Part shown: positions 62,226 to 62,248 of the stretch, one piece after another
Layout of the letters: every line of letters begins with the position of its first letter
Numbering within the stretch: position 1 is the first letter of the stretch
Origin: an uncultured Sterolibacterium sp.
GTDB lineage: Bacteria > Pseudomonadota > Gammaproteobacteria > Burkholderiales > Rhodocyclaceae
Reading direction: 5' to 3'
Assembly (NCBI GenBank): GCA_903832735.1
Contig: CAILCO010000045.1
Coordinates: forward strand, 1-62,248
Length of the DNA: 62,248 nt
The notes under the pieces: generated by a model
What the model was told of the DNA's origin: nothing
The model's database searches: none
What the model saw: the letters and a program-made list of their open reading frames with translations, nothing else
Program-made: the position numbers and the translations under genes

Positions 62226-62248
62226 ATGAAGACAAAGACCGTCGAGCA
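62226..62248 (+). CDS. Start of a gene that runs off the window end
   Basis: ATG followed by KTKTVE; GTGAGGA lies about 10 bases upstream. Only seven codons are visible, so coding status and product cannot be judged. Confidence 0.35.

Noticed and set aside
1-62248. tRNA or rRNA genes
   Set aside because: No cloverleaf with a T-arm GGTTCGAATCC-type motif and no rRNA-like segment was found in the intergenic regions I read.

Overview
The window looks like a chromosomal segment of a high-GC betaproteobacterium. The clues are the isc operon layout (iscR, two cysteine desulfurases, iscS-U-A, hscB, hscA, fdx, iscX, with cysE upstream), the Bug/TctC-type binding protein, and several small dispersed palindromic repeats typical of Rhodocyclales/Sterolibacteriaceae-like genomes. 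This placement is inference from gene content; no rRNA or tRNA gene was seen.

Layout: (1) 1-5.1 kb has visibly lower GC and carries an insertion-sequence tail, a very large secreted protein ending in a jacalin-like lectin domain, and a soluble chemoreceptor with a zinc-binding CZB domain. (2) 5.2-8.7 kb is a zinc-uptake operon (small secreted protein, outer-membrane porin, ZnuA-like binding protein, ZnuB-like permease) with no ATPase gene. (3) 8.8-15.3 kb holds an Fsr-like efflux pump, an AbrB-type membrane protein and a small catabolic cluster (dienelactone hydrolase, Ldh-type dehydrogenase, Bug protein, cupin). (4) 15.5-23.2 kb is a signalling block (glyoxalase-fold protein, HD-GYP protein, hybrid kinase, two response regulators) bracketed by inverted copies of a roughly 180-200 bp repeat. 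(5) 23.4-30.4 kb has a TauE/SafE exporter, a DASS transporter whose first 19 residues look like the start of UbiX, a GGDEF-EAL protein and an outer-membrane protein. (6) 30.5-38.0 kb is housekeeping: mfd, DAHP synthase, DUF1015, EamA, TatD. (7) 38.2-47.7 kb is the isc operon with cysE, trmJ and suhB. (8) 47.8-62.2 kb has a dihaem cytochrome c, a hybrid kinase next to an HDOD-REC-GGDEF protein, a 5'-truncated DotA/TraY gene butted against a 58-bp tandem repeat array, and a CheB-CheR-PAS fusion followed by a hybrid kinase.

The most unusual points are: an 18-C homopolymer in the 5' coding region of the CheB-CheR fusion, which puts its best start out of frame (possible phase variation); a CTAG-bounded 58-bp palindromic element present once at 11.6 kb and as a triple tandem array at 53.9 kb; the UbiX-like leader on a DASS transporter; a zinc-type chemoreceptor divergent from a zinc operon; and the iscR promoter lying across the cysE stop codon. 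Several genes (ZnuB-like, TauE, TatD, DotA) have an end that lies in or against a dispersed repeat.
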